The notes beneath the pieces are model-generated. The model was not told the DNA's origin, ran no database searches, and saw only the letters and a program-made list of their open reading frames with translations. Shown piece by piece: positions 40,061-49,557 of a stretch of 56,641 nt of DNA (within the stretch, counting starts at the first letter, position 1; every line of letters begins with the position of its first letter). The stretch spans positions 1-56,641 of the forward strand of contig JBBDZM010000020.1 of assembly GCA_040900165.1 (NCBI GenBank), read 5' to 3'. Made by a program: the position numbers and the translations under genes. This DNA is from BOKZ01 sp040900165. Its GTDB lineage: Bacteria > Patescibacteriota > UBA1384 > 2-12-FULL-50-11.

Positions 40061-40447
40061 ATGACTAAGAAAAAAATACTACTAGTTGAAGACGAGCCGT
40101 TACTAATTGGCCTCTACAAGGAAGCATTTTCTGAAGAGCCGTATTCTATGAGCGTCGCGGAAAGCGGGACGGACGCCCTGGTACAAGTTAATAATAACAA
40201 GCCAGATCTGATCCTTCTGGACATCCTTCTGCCGGGGATGAACGGTTTTGAAGTGCTAAGAAAAATCAAAGCATCTAGTAAAAGCCGTGATATTCCAGTG
40301 ATTGTCTTAACTAACTTAGGAAGCGAAGAAACCGACAAAGACCGACAATTAGCTCTCTCGTTGGGCGCCATCGATTATTTGGTTAAGTCCTATCACACTC
40401 CCGAGGAGATGATTAAAATTGTCCGCTCCCGACTCTCATCTAAGTAA
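40061..40447 (+). CDS. Single-domain response regulator
   Basis: A 128-residue CheY-like receiver with the full active site: acidic pair Glu10-Asp11 with Asp54 as phosphorylation site (LLDILLPGMNG), Thr84 (IVLTN) and Lys109 (LVKS). No output domain, so it acts by protein contact. It follows the histidine kinase gene by eight bases and is its likely partner. Confidence 0.95.
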   Translation: MTKKKILLVEDEPLLIGLYKEAFSEEPYSMSVAESGTDALVQVNNNKPDLILLDILLPGMNGFEVLRKIKASSKSRDIPVIVLTNLGSEETDKDRQLALSLGAIDYLVKSYHTPEEMIKIVRSRLSSK

Positions 40448-40611
40448 AAAATTAGAAAATCCTACAAAATATTTCTACCAATTAACGCTATCGTTGAGGT
40501 AGCTCTTCTAACTTACTGGTGTGATCAAGGCTCTTCCCAAAAAGAGGCGAACGCTGGTCGGGATTAATCAAGACTAGTCACTTCTCTAAACCAAATTATG
40601 ACACATCGGGC

Positions 40612-40684
40612 AAAAAACTTAGACGCACGGTCGATCAAAAATAAAAATGTAAAAAGTCGGCCAAACAAATTGTCTAAGTTTTTT
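40612..40684. terminator. Convergent terminator between the response regulator and PucR-type gene
   Basis: AAAAAACTTAGAC (40612-40624) and GTCTAAGTTTTTT (40672-40684) form 13-bp arms with A/T runs at both ends and a 47-base loop. It lies before the stop of the minus-strand gene and after the plus-strand regulator. The rest of 40448-40611 shows no gene. Confidence 0.6.
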
Positions 40685-40685
40685 G

Positions 40686-41837
40686 TTAACTAAAAACTCG
40701 CCTGAACAACAGCGCCAAATGTAACTCCACTGCGTCGGAGAAATCTCGAGGGTCTCGACCGATTTTTTCTTTGATTTTATCGAGCCGATAGATAACGGTG
40801 TTACGGTGAACTTTTAGATCTTGGGCGGTTTGAGTAAGGTTAAGGTTTGCTTCTAAGAATTTTTCCAACGTCACAATTAGCTCCTCATCGGCAAGTTCTG
40901 AAAGAACCTTGTCGGCATAGTCTCGTTTTTGTTTAGGACTACTAGAAACCAGTAGTGGCAGTACCCCCAAACCACTAATTCGATGAACTCTGGTTTTAGT
41001 CGTCAGATTTTTCCCGATATCAATAACTTGGAAGGCTTCTTTGGCCGAGGCAATAATCTCGGCTGGGGAATTGGCGGGCGAGCCAATCCCAATTGTCACC
41101 TCGGTAATGTAGACGTTTTTTAGCGGGTCGGTGATTTCGTTGAAATGGTTGGTTAGTAGCCGGCAGAAACGCTCGTAGTCGGTGGTGGATAAGTCTTTCA
41201 ATACAACAAATTTGTCATTACCGATGTAACCGATTAAGTTGTCGGGGTTTTTGGTAAAGAAGCTTCTTAGTCCCTGACTAATATCGGATTTCTTGGCTTC
41301 AATGAGACTGCTTTTTTCACCAAGCGGCTCACCGGCAGTTTGGAGGTAGTTGTCCCAAAATCCTTTCAGCTCAAAGACGACAACCGTTCGTTGGACGTCT
41401 AGACGATACCCTAGCGCCCCCATTTGGTGCTCGAGTTCTTCTTCGTCGATACTCTCGGGTTTGTGCATCAAGCGGGTTAGTAATAAATCAACGGTATCTG
41501 GACGAGGTTTGTGACTATTAATAAACTGCTCGACAACCAGCTCGGACATCGACGAAATTATCGCAACGGTCTGGATGTCTTCCGGCGGAGTCTCTGCCAC
41601 CACCAACCCTAGTAATTTACCGTCAACGAATATCGGCAGGGCTACCATCCCCGCCATCCCCTTGACTGCTACTGCCGTGCTGTCACGAGTCGGCGCCTGT
41701 TCAAAACTAAACTGGTGATTCTTACCGAAGTCATTACATTGTTCGATTGGCTGTCCGGTTGCGTTGGTAATTGCAAAAAGTTTGTTAAAGACCTGCTTTA
41801 ACTGACTGTACAACTGCTGGGCTAATATTGGTGACAT
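40686..41837 (-). CDS. PucR/CdaR-family transcriptional regulator
   Basis: A 383-residue activator-type protein. The N-terminal sensory part resembles a sugar-diacid/GAF-like domain (about 1-110: MVALPIFVDGKLLGLVV). A degenerate GGDEF-like central domain follows (about 145-290, containing VVVFELKGFW and GYIGNDKFVVL), then the C-terminal PucR helix-turn-helix (NLNLTQTAQDLKVHRNTVIYRLDKI). CdaR controls sugar-diacid use in other bacteria; no such pathway is visible here. A good GGAGGAG ribosome-binding site and TATAAT lie upstream. Confidence 0.92.
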   Translation of the reverse strand: MSPILAQQLYSQLKQVFNKLFAITNATGQPIEQCNDFGKNHQFSFEQAPTRDSTAVAVKGMAGMVALPIFVDGKLLGLVVAETPPEDIQTVAIISSMSELVVEQFINSHKPRPDTVDLLLTRLMHKPESIDEEELEHQMGALGYRLDVQRTVVVFELKGFWDNYLQTAGEPLGEKSSLIEAKKSDISQGLRSFFTKNPDNLIGYIGNDKFVVLKDLSTTDYERFCRLLTNHFNEITDPLKNVYITEVTIGIGSPANSPAEIIASAKEAFQVIDIGKNLTTKTRVHRISGLGVLPLLVSSSPKQKRDYADKVLSELADEELIVTLEKFLEANLNLTQTAQDLKVHRNTVIYRLDKIKEKIGRDPRDFSDAVELHLALLFRRVFS

Positions 41838-41904
41838 TGTTCTCCTCCGTTTTTATCTCTTATTATATATTTATCCAAAAGTTGTAATAATTACTAGCGG
41901 AAAT

Positions 41905-41933
41905 AGCCCAATACCCGGGTATTAAGTTGGGCT
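41905..41933. terminator. Terminator behind the PBP2 gene
   Basis: AGCCCAA (41905-41911) and TTGGGCT (41927-41933) enclose ATACCCGGGTAT. T-rich flanks are short. It lies 20 bases after the PBP2 stop codon, separating the mre operon from the PucR-type gene. Confidence 0.55.
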
Positions 41934-41952
41934 TTATTGGATAATTTAACAA

Positions 41953-43944
41953 TTACTCTATGATGGCGGCGGTAATCGGAGTGATCGGTAGAGAGAAATA
42001 CTTTTCGTAGATGTTCTTTGCAACTGGGGCGGCAACCGAGAATCCTTCCCCTCCACCTTCGACAATTACTGAGATAGCAATTTCCGGCTTACCGTACGGC
42101 GCAAATGAGGTGAACCACGAGTGGGTTCGTTCTTTAGCAACGTCGAACTGGGCCGTTCCAGTTTTGGCGGCTATTTCAATTGGCAATGATAAAAACGACC
42201 TGGCGGAACCATCGGTAACTGTCTTTCTCATTCCCTCACGAATTATTCTCAATATGTCGCTATCAATTATTCGGTCCTTCTCAAAAACGATTGGTAGCTC
42301 CTCGGCCTTGTCGGTCCCCGTCGCTAAAAACTTTTTTACTACCCGGGGTGTTACTAACTTTCCGCCGTTAGCAATTGTCGCAGTGGATCTGGTTAGCTGT
42401 AGGGGGGTAACGAGCAGATCACCTTGGCCGATCGCTAAATTGTAAGTATCGCCAATATACCAACTCTCATTTTTAATCTCTTGCTTCCAGTCTGGCGTTG
42501 GCACTAATCCAGTTGCTTCTCCCGGTAGGTCGATACCAGATACTCTTCCAAAACCAAATTTGCGCAAATATTCCCCCAGACGATTAGCCCCCAGCCCGGC
42601 GATGTTACCGTTTCCTCCCCCAACGGTGTAAAAGAAAATATTATTACTTTCGGCAATGGCCTGTTTAACGTCCGCCATACCGTGGACGCGCCAATCGGGA
42701 AATGTCCACTGCCCTATCACAATCTTCCCCGCCGAAGTATCAATACGGGTACTCTCTGATATCACTCGCTCTTGGAGGGCGGCTGATGCCGTCACTGGCT
42801 TAATCGTTGACCCAGATGGATACTGTCCTGAAATTGCCCTGTTGAGTAAGGGAGCGCCGGTACTGGTCAGGGCTTTTTCCCGAGCCTTCTGATCACCGTT
42901 GGGAGAAAAAATATTATTATTAACAAACGGCACACTAACCATCGCTAATACATCGCCAGTTCTGACATCAAGCACTACCGCCGCCCCACTATGAGCATTA
43001 TTTTTCTTAATTGAATCTAGCAGCGATACGGTGGCTTGCCTTTGCAGCTCCGAATCAATCGAGAGTAGTAGCGACCTCCCAACTTTCGCTGGCTGGATAC
43101 CAATAGAGCGGACAATCCGGCCATAAGAATCTACCTCTAGGGTTTCCACTCCCGGAATGCCTTGAAGAATCTTGTCATACTGAAATTCCACTCCGCTTTT
43201 ACCGACGTAGGAGATTGGTAGCAATTCCCGCCGCTGCTCGAGATCTTCGGCCGTTGACTTACCAACGTATCCAAGAACATGCCCCAAACTTGGGGTGCCG
43301 GTATATTCACGGATCGGCGAGGTAGTCAGCTCAATACCGGTAAAGTTGGCCAGTTTCAACTCGTAGGATAGCGCATCTTGGCGATTGATACCCTCTTTAA
43401 TAACAACGATATCCCGCTTCGAATTAGCGTCAATAATCCTTTTTAGCTCGCCCTTACTAATCTTCGTCACCGTGCTGATCCGACTAATCGACTGATCAAT
43501 ATTAGTGCTGTCCTTAAGTAGCTCCACTGGATGAATAATTAACGAAGAGCTCGGAATATTTTGGACAAGAGCCAACCCATTGCGATCGTAGAGCAGACCG
43601 CGAGGCGATAATATTGGCTCGGTGTTTAGCCGGTTACCTTCTGCTAGTAAAAAATTTTCCTGTCCTTGGGTTATCTGCAAAAATATCAACCGAAACATTA
43701 ACAACCCAGCAATCACCACAGTCACAACCTTAAAAAACCCAAACCCGCCTCGACTAGTTGTTACTTCGTCAAACGGCTGCGATTCCGTCTCGGCTATTGG
43801 CAGCTCTGGGCTAAAGTCTTCTTTGATTTGCTTTAAGGACCCAAGCGGAACATACGGGTCAAAAATACCCTGGTCACTAGAGCGAGGTTTGGCGTAATCG
43901 ATAAACCTGACGACTATCTTTGAAATATATTTGATAATTTTCAT
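41953..43944 (-). CDS. mrdA: Penicillin-binding protein 2 (transpeptidase for elongation)
   Basis: A 663-residue class B PBP. A 70-residue cytoplasmic tail, one membrane helix, a dimerisation/pedestal domain (LSPRGLLYDRNGLAL) and a transpeptidase domain with SGSTIKP (active Ser, about residue 375), SNN and KTGTAQFD (about 595). It cross-links peptidoglycan along the rod wall with MreBCD. The long cytoplasmic tail before the helix is more than usual. Its start overlaps the mreD stop. The gene closes the mreB-mreC-mreD-mrdA operon; no RodA gene is in the window. Confidence 0.96.
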   Translation of the reverse strand: MKIIKYISKIVVRFIDYAKPRSSDQGIFDPYVPLGSLKQIKEDFSPELPIAETESQPFDEVTTSRGGFGFFKVVTVVIAGLLMFRLIFLQITQGQENFLLAEGNRLNTEPILSPRGLLYDRNGLALVQNIPSSSLIIHPVELLKDSTNIDQSISRISTVTKISKGELKRIIDANSKRDIVVIKEGINRQDALSYELKLANFTGIELTTSPIREYTGTPSLGHVLGYVGKSTAEDLEQRRELLPISYVGKSGVEFQYDKILQGIPGVETLEVDSYGRIVRSIGIQPAKVGRSLLLSIDSELQRQATVSLLDSIKKNNAHSGAAVVLDVRTGDVLAMVSVPFVNNNIFSPNGDQKAREKALTSTGAPLLNRAISGQYPSGSTIKPVTASAALQERVISESTRIDTSAGKIVIGQWTFPDWRVHGMADVKQAIAESNNIFFYTVGGGNGNIAGLGANRLGEYLRKFGFGRVSGIDLPGEATGLVPTPDWKQEIKNESWYIGDTYNLAIGQGDLLVTPLQLTRSTATIANGGKLVTPRVVKKFLATGTDKAEELPIVFEKDRIIDSDILRIIREGMRKTVTDGSARSFLSLPIEIAAKTGTAQFDVAKERTHSWFTSFAPYGKPEIAISVIVEGGGEGFSVAAPVAKNIYEKYFSLPITPITAAIIE

Positions 43945-44423
43945 AATCGTTTTCCCGTCCAGCGCTGAAACATCTTTAATCTAAACGCCAGCAGATAGTA
44001 GATTAATCCTCCAACAACCAAATTCAATAGCACCGATGTCAGTATCTCCAATAAATTAGTCGTTCCCAGCAAAAGTGAAGTGATCAGCGACATTAAGAAA
44101 GAAACAACCATCAAGACTACGACGGCTTGGTAAAAAGACGAAACCGTCAAGTAGCTATTTTTTAGCCAATCAATTAGCAGGACCACCAATAAAAACATTA
44201 TCGTCCAGTATCCAAATGGTAGAAAGCTTTGAGAGTCAAAGAGCAGGCCGACCATTATCGCAAAAACTATTGCCGTGTCTTTTACCCCCAGCCAGGTAAA
44301 AAGCCAGATAGCAATTAGGGCGATATCAACAGTTCCGCCACCGGCGCTTCCCCACTGCCCGAGAAACCCAAAAGCGAAAACGGAAATAATTAGCGCTAAC
44401 AGCGCCTGGATTACTCGGGTCAT
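43941..44423 (-). CDS. mreD: Rod-shape protein MreD-like
   Basis: A 160-residue protein with four to five membrane helices and no catalytic motif. Sequence conservation in MreD is low; identity rests on position between mreC and PBP2, size and topology. It overlaps both neighbours (four bases each), so all four proteins are translated in coupling. MreD links MreC to the cytoplasmic MreB filament and the elongation synthases. Confidence 0.85.
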   Translation of the reverse strand: MTRVIQALLALIISVFAFGFLGQWGSAGGGTVDIALIAIWLFTWLGVKDTAIVFAIMVGLLFDSQSFLPFGYWTIMFLLVVLLIDWLKNSYLTVSSFYQAVVVLMVVSFLMSLITSLLLGTTNLLEILTSVLLNLVVGGLIYYLLAFRLKMFQRWTGKRL

Positions 44424-45202
44424 CTGACAATAAAAACTGTCCTAATATTAGCAATGTTAACCGGGCTACTAATCCTCACCTCGATAAAAATTTCCTCTTT
44501 TTGAGAGATAACCTCTTCGATCCGTCCAACGGCCAAACCGGAAGGATATAGCCCTTCAAGAGAAGAGGTGACGACCAACTCACCTTGATTAATTTTTGTA
44601 TCAACTGGGATATTATCAACAACCAAGCCCCTAATCCCCCCTTTTAATATGCCCGTAACCTGGCTACTCGTTAATATTACCGGCGTTAACAGGCTTCTAT
44701 TTGATAACAGCCATACTTCAGCAGTCGTTTCGGAGACATTTTTGATCTTACCGATCAAAAAGCCGCCCGATACCACCGCCTGATTCGGGACAATGCCGTC
44801 ATCACTTCCCTTATCGATGGTAATTGCTTGGTAGGAACCGCTTGGCGAATAGCTAATTATTAGTGCTGGTGACAGCTCTAAATCGGGCCGTTTCTGGCTA
44901 AATTCCAAATCTTCTCTTAGCTGGGAGTTCTCGTTCTCAATATCGGTTAAGTTAGCTAGCTGAGCTAACAGTCTGATATTTTGATCCCGTAGATCGGCAT
45001 TCTCCTTGGCCAAGTCACGAATCGACAGGATTAGTTTGACGCTATTACTAGCTTTGGTAGCAATTGTATTAACTGCCAAAATTGGTTTTGACATAACTCG
45101 CCGGGCCAAGTCCCTGGCCGGACTAAAAAAGGCGAACTGGGCAATCACCGCCAGAACCAGCACTCCCCCAATCAGCCAGCGGCGGCGGCGGTAGCGATCC
45201 AT
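44420..45202 (-). CDS. mreC: Rod-shape protein MreC
   Basis: A 260-residue protein: one N-terminal membrane helix (about 10-25), a coiled coil (about 58-100: ENADLRDQNIRLLAQLAN) and a C-terminal beta-barrel pair with the conserved VVSGGFLIGKI, LLSNRSLLTPVI and GELVVTSSLEGLYPSGLAVG stretches. It lies outside the membrane and organises PBP2. It overlaps mreB by one base and mreD by four. Confidence 0.95.
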   Translation of the reverse strand: MDRYRRRRWLIGGVLVLAVIAQFAFFSPARDLARRVMSKPILAVNTIATKASNSVKLILSIRDLAKENADLRDQNIRLLAQLANLTDIENENSQLREDLEFSQKRPDLELSPALIISYSPSGSYQAITIDKGSDDGIVPNQAVVSGGFLIGKIKNVSETTAEVWLLSNRSLLTPVILTSSQVTGILKGGIRGLVVDNIPVDTKINQGELVVTSSLEGLYPSGLAVGRIEEVISQKEEIFIEVRISSPVNIANIRTVFIVR

Positions 45203-46245
45203 TACTTGCGCAGAGCGCTACTAAGTAAAACGCTCTCCAACGTCTCTAAGTCTTCCAGAACAACGCCCGTCCCGCGAGCCACCGCCGTTAACGGATCGTC
45301 GGCAATAAATACTTTTGTTTGCGTCGCTTGGGAGATTAGGAGATCCAGATCTTTAAGCAAAGCCCCCCCGCCAGCCAAAACGATTCCTCTCTCCATAATA
45401 TCGGCCACCAGCTCTGGGGGAGTTTCCTCGATTGTTGATTTAACCGCTTCGACAATAGTCATTACCGACCGGCTGATTGCTCGGCGAACTTGTTCGTCGT
45501 TAATAATTACTTCCCGGGGCAATCCGGTTACTAAATCCCGGCCACGCATTGGCCGCTCCAATTTTTCCTTTTGAGGAAAGGCCGACCCAATCTCCATCTT
45601 GATTCGTTCGGCCGTTCTTTCGCCCAGTAGCATATTGAAGTTATCCCGGGCAAAGTCGATCATATCCTGGTTCATCTCATCGCCGGCAATTCGCACCGAC
45701 CGAGAGGCAACGATTCCGCCCATCGAAATAACCGCCACTTCCGTGGTACCACCACCGATATCAACAATCATACTGCCGGTCGCTTCCTGAATTGGTAGCT
45801 TGCAGCCAATCGCCGCCGCCACCGGTTCTTCAATCAGAAAGGCCTGCCGAGCGCCAGCGTTGATCGCCGCTTCTTCGACAGCCCGACGCTCAACTTCGGT
45901 AACCCCGTAAGGTATCCCAATTAGGACTCTTGGTCTTGGCAAAAGTGAAAAGCCCTCTTTATGAACGCGGTCAATAAAGTACTTGAGCATTTGCTCGGTT
46001 ATCTCGAAGTCGCTGATGACGCCATCAACTAACGGCCGGGTGGCGACGATATGTCCCGGAGTTTTACCGACCATTATCTGGGCTTCCTGACCAATCGCTA
46101 GAACTTGTCGGGTCTTCTGATTAATCGCTACCACCGATGGCTCGTTAATAACAACCCCCTTACCTCTAACATAGACGAGGGTATTGGCAGTCCCTAGATC
46201 GATCCCAACGTCATGCGAAAATGCACCAAAAAGACGGTTCAGCAT
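45202..46245 (-). CDS. mreB: Rod-shape actin homologue MreB
   Basis: A 347-residue actin-fold ATPase that forms filaments under the membrane to guide wall synthesis. Motifs: phosphate 1 GIDLGTANTLVY, phosphate 2 DIGGGTTEVAV, adenosine loop LAGGGALLK, and the MreB N-terminal amphipathic start MLNRLFGAF. Length normal. Its promoter TTGCTT-17 bases-TAGTAT ends nine bases upstream; its -35 box touches the stop of the C39-like gene. Confidence 0.97.
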   Translation of the reverse strand: MLNRLFGAFSHDVGIDLGTANTLVYVRGKGVVINEPSVVAINQKTRQVLAIGQEAQIMVGKTPGHIVATRPLVDGVISDFEITEQMLKYFIDRVHKEGFSLLPRPRVLIGIPYGVTEVERRAVEEAAINAGARQAFLIEEPVAAAIGCKLPIQEATGSMIVDIGGGTTEVAVISMGGIVASRSVRIAGDEMNQDMIDFARDNFNMLLGERTAERIKMEIGSAFPQKEKLERPMRGRDLVTGLPREVIINDEQVRRAISRSVMTIVEAVKSTIEETPPELVADIMERGIVLAGGGALLKDLDLLISQATQTKVFIADDPLTAVARGTGVVLEDLETLESVLLSSALRK

Positions 46246-46254
46246 TGTGATTGA

Positions 46255-46283
46255 ATACTAGGGTAACACCTCCGGAAAAGCAA
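46255..46283 (-). promoter_or_regulatory. Promoter of the mreB operon
   Basis: Minus strand: TTGCTT (46283-46278), 17-base spacer, TAGTAT (46260-46255), nine bases before the mreB ATG. Confidence 0.7.
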
Positions 46284-47024
46284 TTACCGCTGGTATACTA
46301 AAACCGCTTTGGCACCGTTGGTTATTTCAATGGGATCCCAGTTGTGAATCGACTGGTATAAATTTTGATAGCTGTAGTGAAACCCTTCGCCGTTTCTGGT
46401 ACCCGGATCGTTGGTGATAAATCCGGTTTTATCGAAACCCTTGATTACCAGCATATGGTAAATTGGCCCAGGAGTGCGAAAATTCGGGTTGTCGAGCAAC
46501 CGTCCCGCCGCTGGAACAATTACTGGCCGACCAGCCAAGACTTCCCGTTTTATTTCATCGATTGTCGGGTTTTCCAAAATTTCCGCTCCACCGAATTGAT
46601 AATATTTTTTTGCCGCCGAGGCTAACTGGCTCAACGTTAAATCAACTTTATAGCCATTGTCTTGCTGCCAATGGATAAAGTTAAGTATCTGTTGGTCTTG
46701 CCCCTCAAGATCCAGCGTAGTTTTTCGATAGTAATCACGCACCATATGGAGGCTAGCTTCTTCACAAGCTTCGCCGTGCAACTCGTCCCACACTGCAAAC
46801 GGCGCCTGGACATAAAATGGGACCTTAAGAACAAACTTGGTTGGCAGTGGCGTTTCTTGGCTTTCTTGGTTATTGGTCGGTTCTGGCTTACTACTCTTAA
46901 CCGTTTTAGTTGGAGCGCTATCCACAACCGAGTGGTCATTGAGCGAATAGATGGCAGCGATAATGCCAATTGAAAAACCAACTGCTACAACTACTAAAAA
47001 TATTATCGAGCTTCGGTTGAGCAT
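46284..47024 (-). CDS. Membrane-anchored C39-like (papain-fold) peptidase
   Basis: A 246-residue protein with one N-terminal membrane helix, a polar linker rich in Lys/Pro/Gln and a C39_2-type domain: FYVQAPFAVWDELHGEACEEA (split for length; catalytic-type Cys in GEACEEASL), conserved PIYHMLVIKGF (His) and NDPGT (Asp). Such domains cleave peptides or peptidoglycan stems outside the cell. It overlaps the 47024 gene by one base and precedes mreB. Confidence 0.88.
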   Translation of the reverse strand: MLNRSSIIFLVVVAVGFSIGIIAAIYSLNDHSVVDSAPTKTVKSSKPEPTNNQESQETPLPTKFVLKVPFYVQAPFAVWDELHGEACEEASLHMVRDYYRKTTLDLEGQDQQILNFIHWQQDNGYKVDLTLSQLASAAKKYYQFGGAEILENPTIDEIKREVLAGRPVIVPAAGRLLDNPNFRTPGPIYHMLVIKGFDKTGFITNDPGTRNGEGFHYSYQNLYQSIHNWDPIEITNGAKAVLVYQR

Positions 47025-48916
47025 TAATAAATCACCACCCCACTATTATTAAATGTTGACCAATTGCTTTTCAGCGTTGCGGCTGACCAAACAATCCGGC
47101 CGACAATTGGATCGTTGATAATAAAACTGGCCGGGTTGCTCGGCGAACCAATATAGCCGATAACCGTCCGGGCATGCTCACCTTTCCAGGCAGCAATATA
47201 GCGATGAGCTGGGGTATACCAGGGATCCTTATAGGCATTGCCCAGAACTCCCCAGATTATTACTGGGTTACCAGACTCTAGCTCTCCCGCCAATTGCGAA
47301 ACACTCCCGCCGGAAAAGGCCTTGGCGTTGCGCCAACTCTTAGCGGCTCTGGCAATTGGTCCCCAGTGAACGCCGTAGCCGGTTGAATTCTGGCTGCCAT
47401 CGATATTGCCAACAAAGGCAACGTCTGGGTCGCCCCAGGTGTTGCCACTTTTAATAGTGGTGTCGTAACCAACCACCGACATAATGTCCAACTCGCTAAC
47501 ATTTATGCCCCGATAATTAAGTGCCATTTTCAGGGCTGCGGCCTCACAAGATAGCGCCCGGTCCTGATAGTCAATTGGAATATTAAGGACTACCCTCTTA
47601 AGCTCAGTAGTAAATGTCAATGAATAGTTGTTTGCCAGCGGTTTACCGTAGATCGTTTTGACACCGGCAATAATCCCCAGAGTATAGCTGCGACTGTAGT
47701 CGAACGATTTGTTAGGATTTACAACCAGAGAGTTGCCAGACCAGCTGGTCGAAAATTCAATTGCCGGACTAATAGTCAGGTTATCAAGTAACTGACTTTT
47801 ATTAACCGGCTGATCAAACTTAATAATAATATTATCTCCCAATCCAACGGCGGTTTGGTACTGGTACGGCGAGCTGCTGGTTACTTTCAGGTTACCGACA
47901 GTCTTAAAAGAGAGCGACTCTTTCTCGTCGATAAAGCTTCCAGAAACTGCCCGAGCTCCTTGCTCAATAGTTGCAACGTATTTAGTGTCAATCGCTAGAT
48001 CATTAGAAAATATATAGTTTAGCGTTTGGCTGTCCGTCCAAGACCATCGGCCAATATTTTTAGGCGAGAAGGTCAGCCGATCAATAACACTTTGCCGATC
48101 CATTGTTTCGCTAAATAATACTGTCAGGTTCTGTTGATTGGGTAGGACGGAACTGCCCTGAGGTGAGTAGGATTTAACCAATGCCGGCGCACGAGTAGTA
48201 AACACTTCTTTGGCAATAATTTGCTTTTTGAGACGTCGCTCCACCTGATCGCTTTCAACGTCATAAATTAACACTTGTCGCCAAATAGTCAGCGTATATT
48301 TTTTGCCTTGTTCAAGTGGCTCGGTAAAAGTTAGCGTATAGGTATTGTTAGATATCTCAGTTGAGAAATCGGCGGCAGGAGTCAGCTCAAAAAAGAAGTC
48401 GGCAATGTTCTGGGGTGGTTGGGTTAACTCAATTGTCACCGGCTCCTCGGGCGAGACGTCTTTAACGCCTGACACGCTGGTCAGCTTAATATCAGGAAGT
48501 TTTTGTGTTTGAACCTCTTTGACGCTCTCAATTTTCTTGCCGAATCCAACAACCCCCACGATATTAGAGAACTGCAAGTTATAGACTTTGTCGATATCCC
48601 AATTGGTCTGTGGGGTTATGATCATTGTCCGGGAAAGATGGCCGAAAAAACCACCGCTCCAACCGATCGATACCGGTACATTTGGATCAACTGCCAACCT
48701 TATATTGTGACGCGACGGCGGTAACGAGAACCGAACGACAATCGGTTTGGTGACAGTTTGTTTTTCGCCCGATAGGATCAGTCGTGGTGTCGAGGGAAAA
48801 AGTGCTGATAGCATAGTCAGCCCCCCGGCTAACAAACAGATTATCCAAAAACTACTGACAATCAATTTCTTGGGGTTCTCAATCCAAAGCTGTTTAGTTT
48901 TTTCGAGTAAAGACAT
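47024..48916 (-). CDS. Membrane-anchored Big_5-like repeat protein with C39-like peptidase domain
   Basis: A 630-residue exported protein. One N-terminal helix (about 20-38) is followed by several Ig-like/Big_5 repeats (about 45-425; PAADFSTEI, SYSPQGSSVLPNQQNLTV, TSSSPYQYQTAVGLGDNI), each built around EPLEQGKKYTLTI-type sequence, and a C-terminal C39_2-like domain (about 430-630) with Cys (LSCEAAALKMALN), His (EHARTVIGYIG) and Asp (INDPIVG). The Ig-like repeats probably bind or span the cell wall. Start 48916 was preferred over 48961, which has no signal. It overlaps the upstream membrane gene. Confidence 0.86.
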   Translation of the reverse strand: MSLLEKTKQLWIENPKKLIVSSFWIICLLAGGLTMLSALFPSTPRLILSGEKQTVTKPIVVRFSLPPSRHNIRLAVDPNVPVSIGWSGGFFGHLSRTMIITPQTNWDIDKVYNLQFSNIVGVVGFGKKIESVKEVQTQKLPDIKLTSVSGVKDVSPEEPVTIELTQPPQNIADFFFELTPAADFSTEISNNTYTLTFTEPLEQGKKYTLTIWRQVLIYDVESDQVERRLKKQIIAKEVFTTRAPALVKSYSPQGSSVLPNQQNLTVLFSETMDRQSVIDRLTFSPKNIGRWSWTDSQTLNYIFSNDLAIDTKYVATIEQGARAVSGSFIDEKESLSFKTVGNLKVTSSSPYQYQTAVGLGDNIIIKFDQPVNKSQLLDNLTISPAIEFSTSWSGNSLVVNPNKSFDYSRSYTLGIIAGVKTIYGKPLANNYSLTFTTELKRVVLNIPIDYQDRALSCEAAALKMALNYRGINVSELDIMSVVGYDTTIKSGNTWGDPDVAFVGNIDGSQNSTGYGVHWGPIARAAKSWRNAKAFSGGSVSQLAGELESGNPVIIWGVLGNAYKDPWYTPAHRYIAAWKGEHARTVIGYIGSPSNPASFIINDPIVGRIVWSAATLKSNWSTFNNSGVVIY

Positions 48917-49556
48917 CTTTAAGGCCAACGTACAGCGGGCCCCAAAATAGCCCGAATGCAAAAATTGTTATTATTTTTTCCACCGCTATACCCATAAACG
49001 TTACGCCACTAAGCGTATCGGTAAACCAAAAACGACCGGCATCCCCGGGTAAATCAAATAGCACGACAGTGTAAAGAAAAACAAAAAATCCACCCATAAT
49101 TATTGAGGAAAATAAAATATCGTTGATCTCCTGGGCGTAAAAGCGAATCGCCAGCAATAAATTAATCCCAATCCCATAAATTATACTCGGTAAAAGTGGT
49201 TGCCCAAAAATATCAAAAAGTATCAAGCTTAGCGCCAAGCCAGCAATAAACACTAAAAAATGGTGCCGGGACGATTGGGGGGTCTTAACAATTTTTATCT
49301 TGATAACTTTTTCGTAGAGCGCCGTCAAAATCACGCCGAGCGAGAAAACAATAACTGCTTGGCTGATAAAAAAGTTAAAGATAACTACTTTACTAAACAG
49401 ACCAAAGTAGCTCTCCGATAAGATCGGTGTTAGCAACAATATTGGCAGCGAGACAATCCCTCCATAAATAATCTCCCGCCGTTTGGTTGTCTCGCGAATG
49501 ATTAAGAGTAAGGCCAGTAAAGCCGCTAAGTGCCAAGGGGTCAGCCAGTTAAGCAT
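48894..49556 (-). CDS. Polytopic membrane protein, 220 residues
   Basis: Seven hydrophobic helices and almost no charged loops. The C-terminal stretch (TDTLSGVTFMGIAVEKIITIF, with a buried Glu and Lys; partly quoted) resembles CPR proteins annotated as lycopene-cyclase-domain proteins, but similarity is weak to my eye. Function unknown. It starts one base after mltG's stop and overlaps the next gene by 23 bases. Confidence 0.65.
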   Translation of the reverse strand: MLNWLTPWHLAALLALLLIIRETTKRREIIYGGIVSLPILLLTPILSESYFGLFSKVVIFNFFISQAVIVFSLGVILTALYEKVIKIKIVKTPQSSRHHFLVFIAGLALSLILFDIFGQPLLPSIIYGIGINLLLAIRFYAQEINDILFSSIIMGGFFVFLYTVVLFDLPGDAGRFWFTDTLSGVTFMGIAVEKIITIFAFGLFWGPLYVGLKDVFTRKN

Positions 49557-49557
49557 C

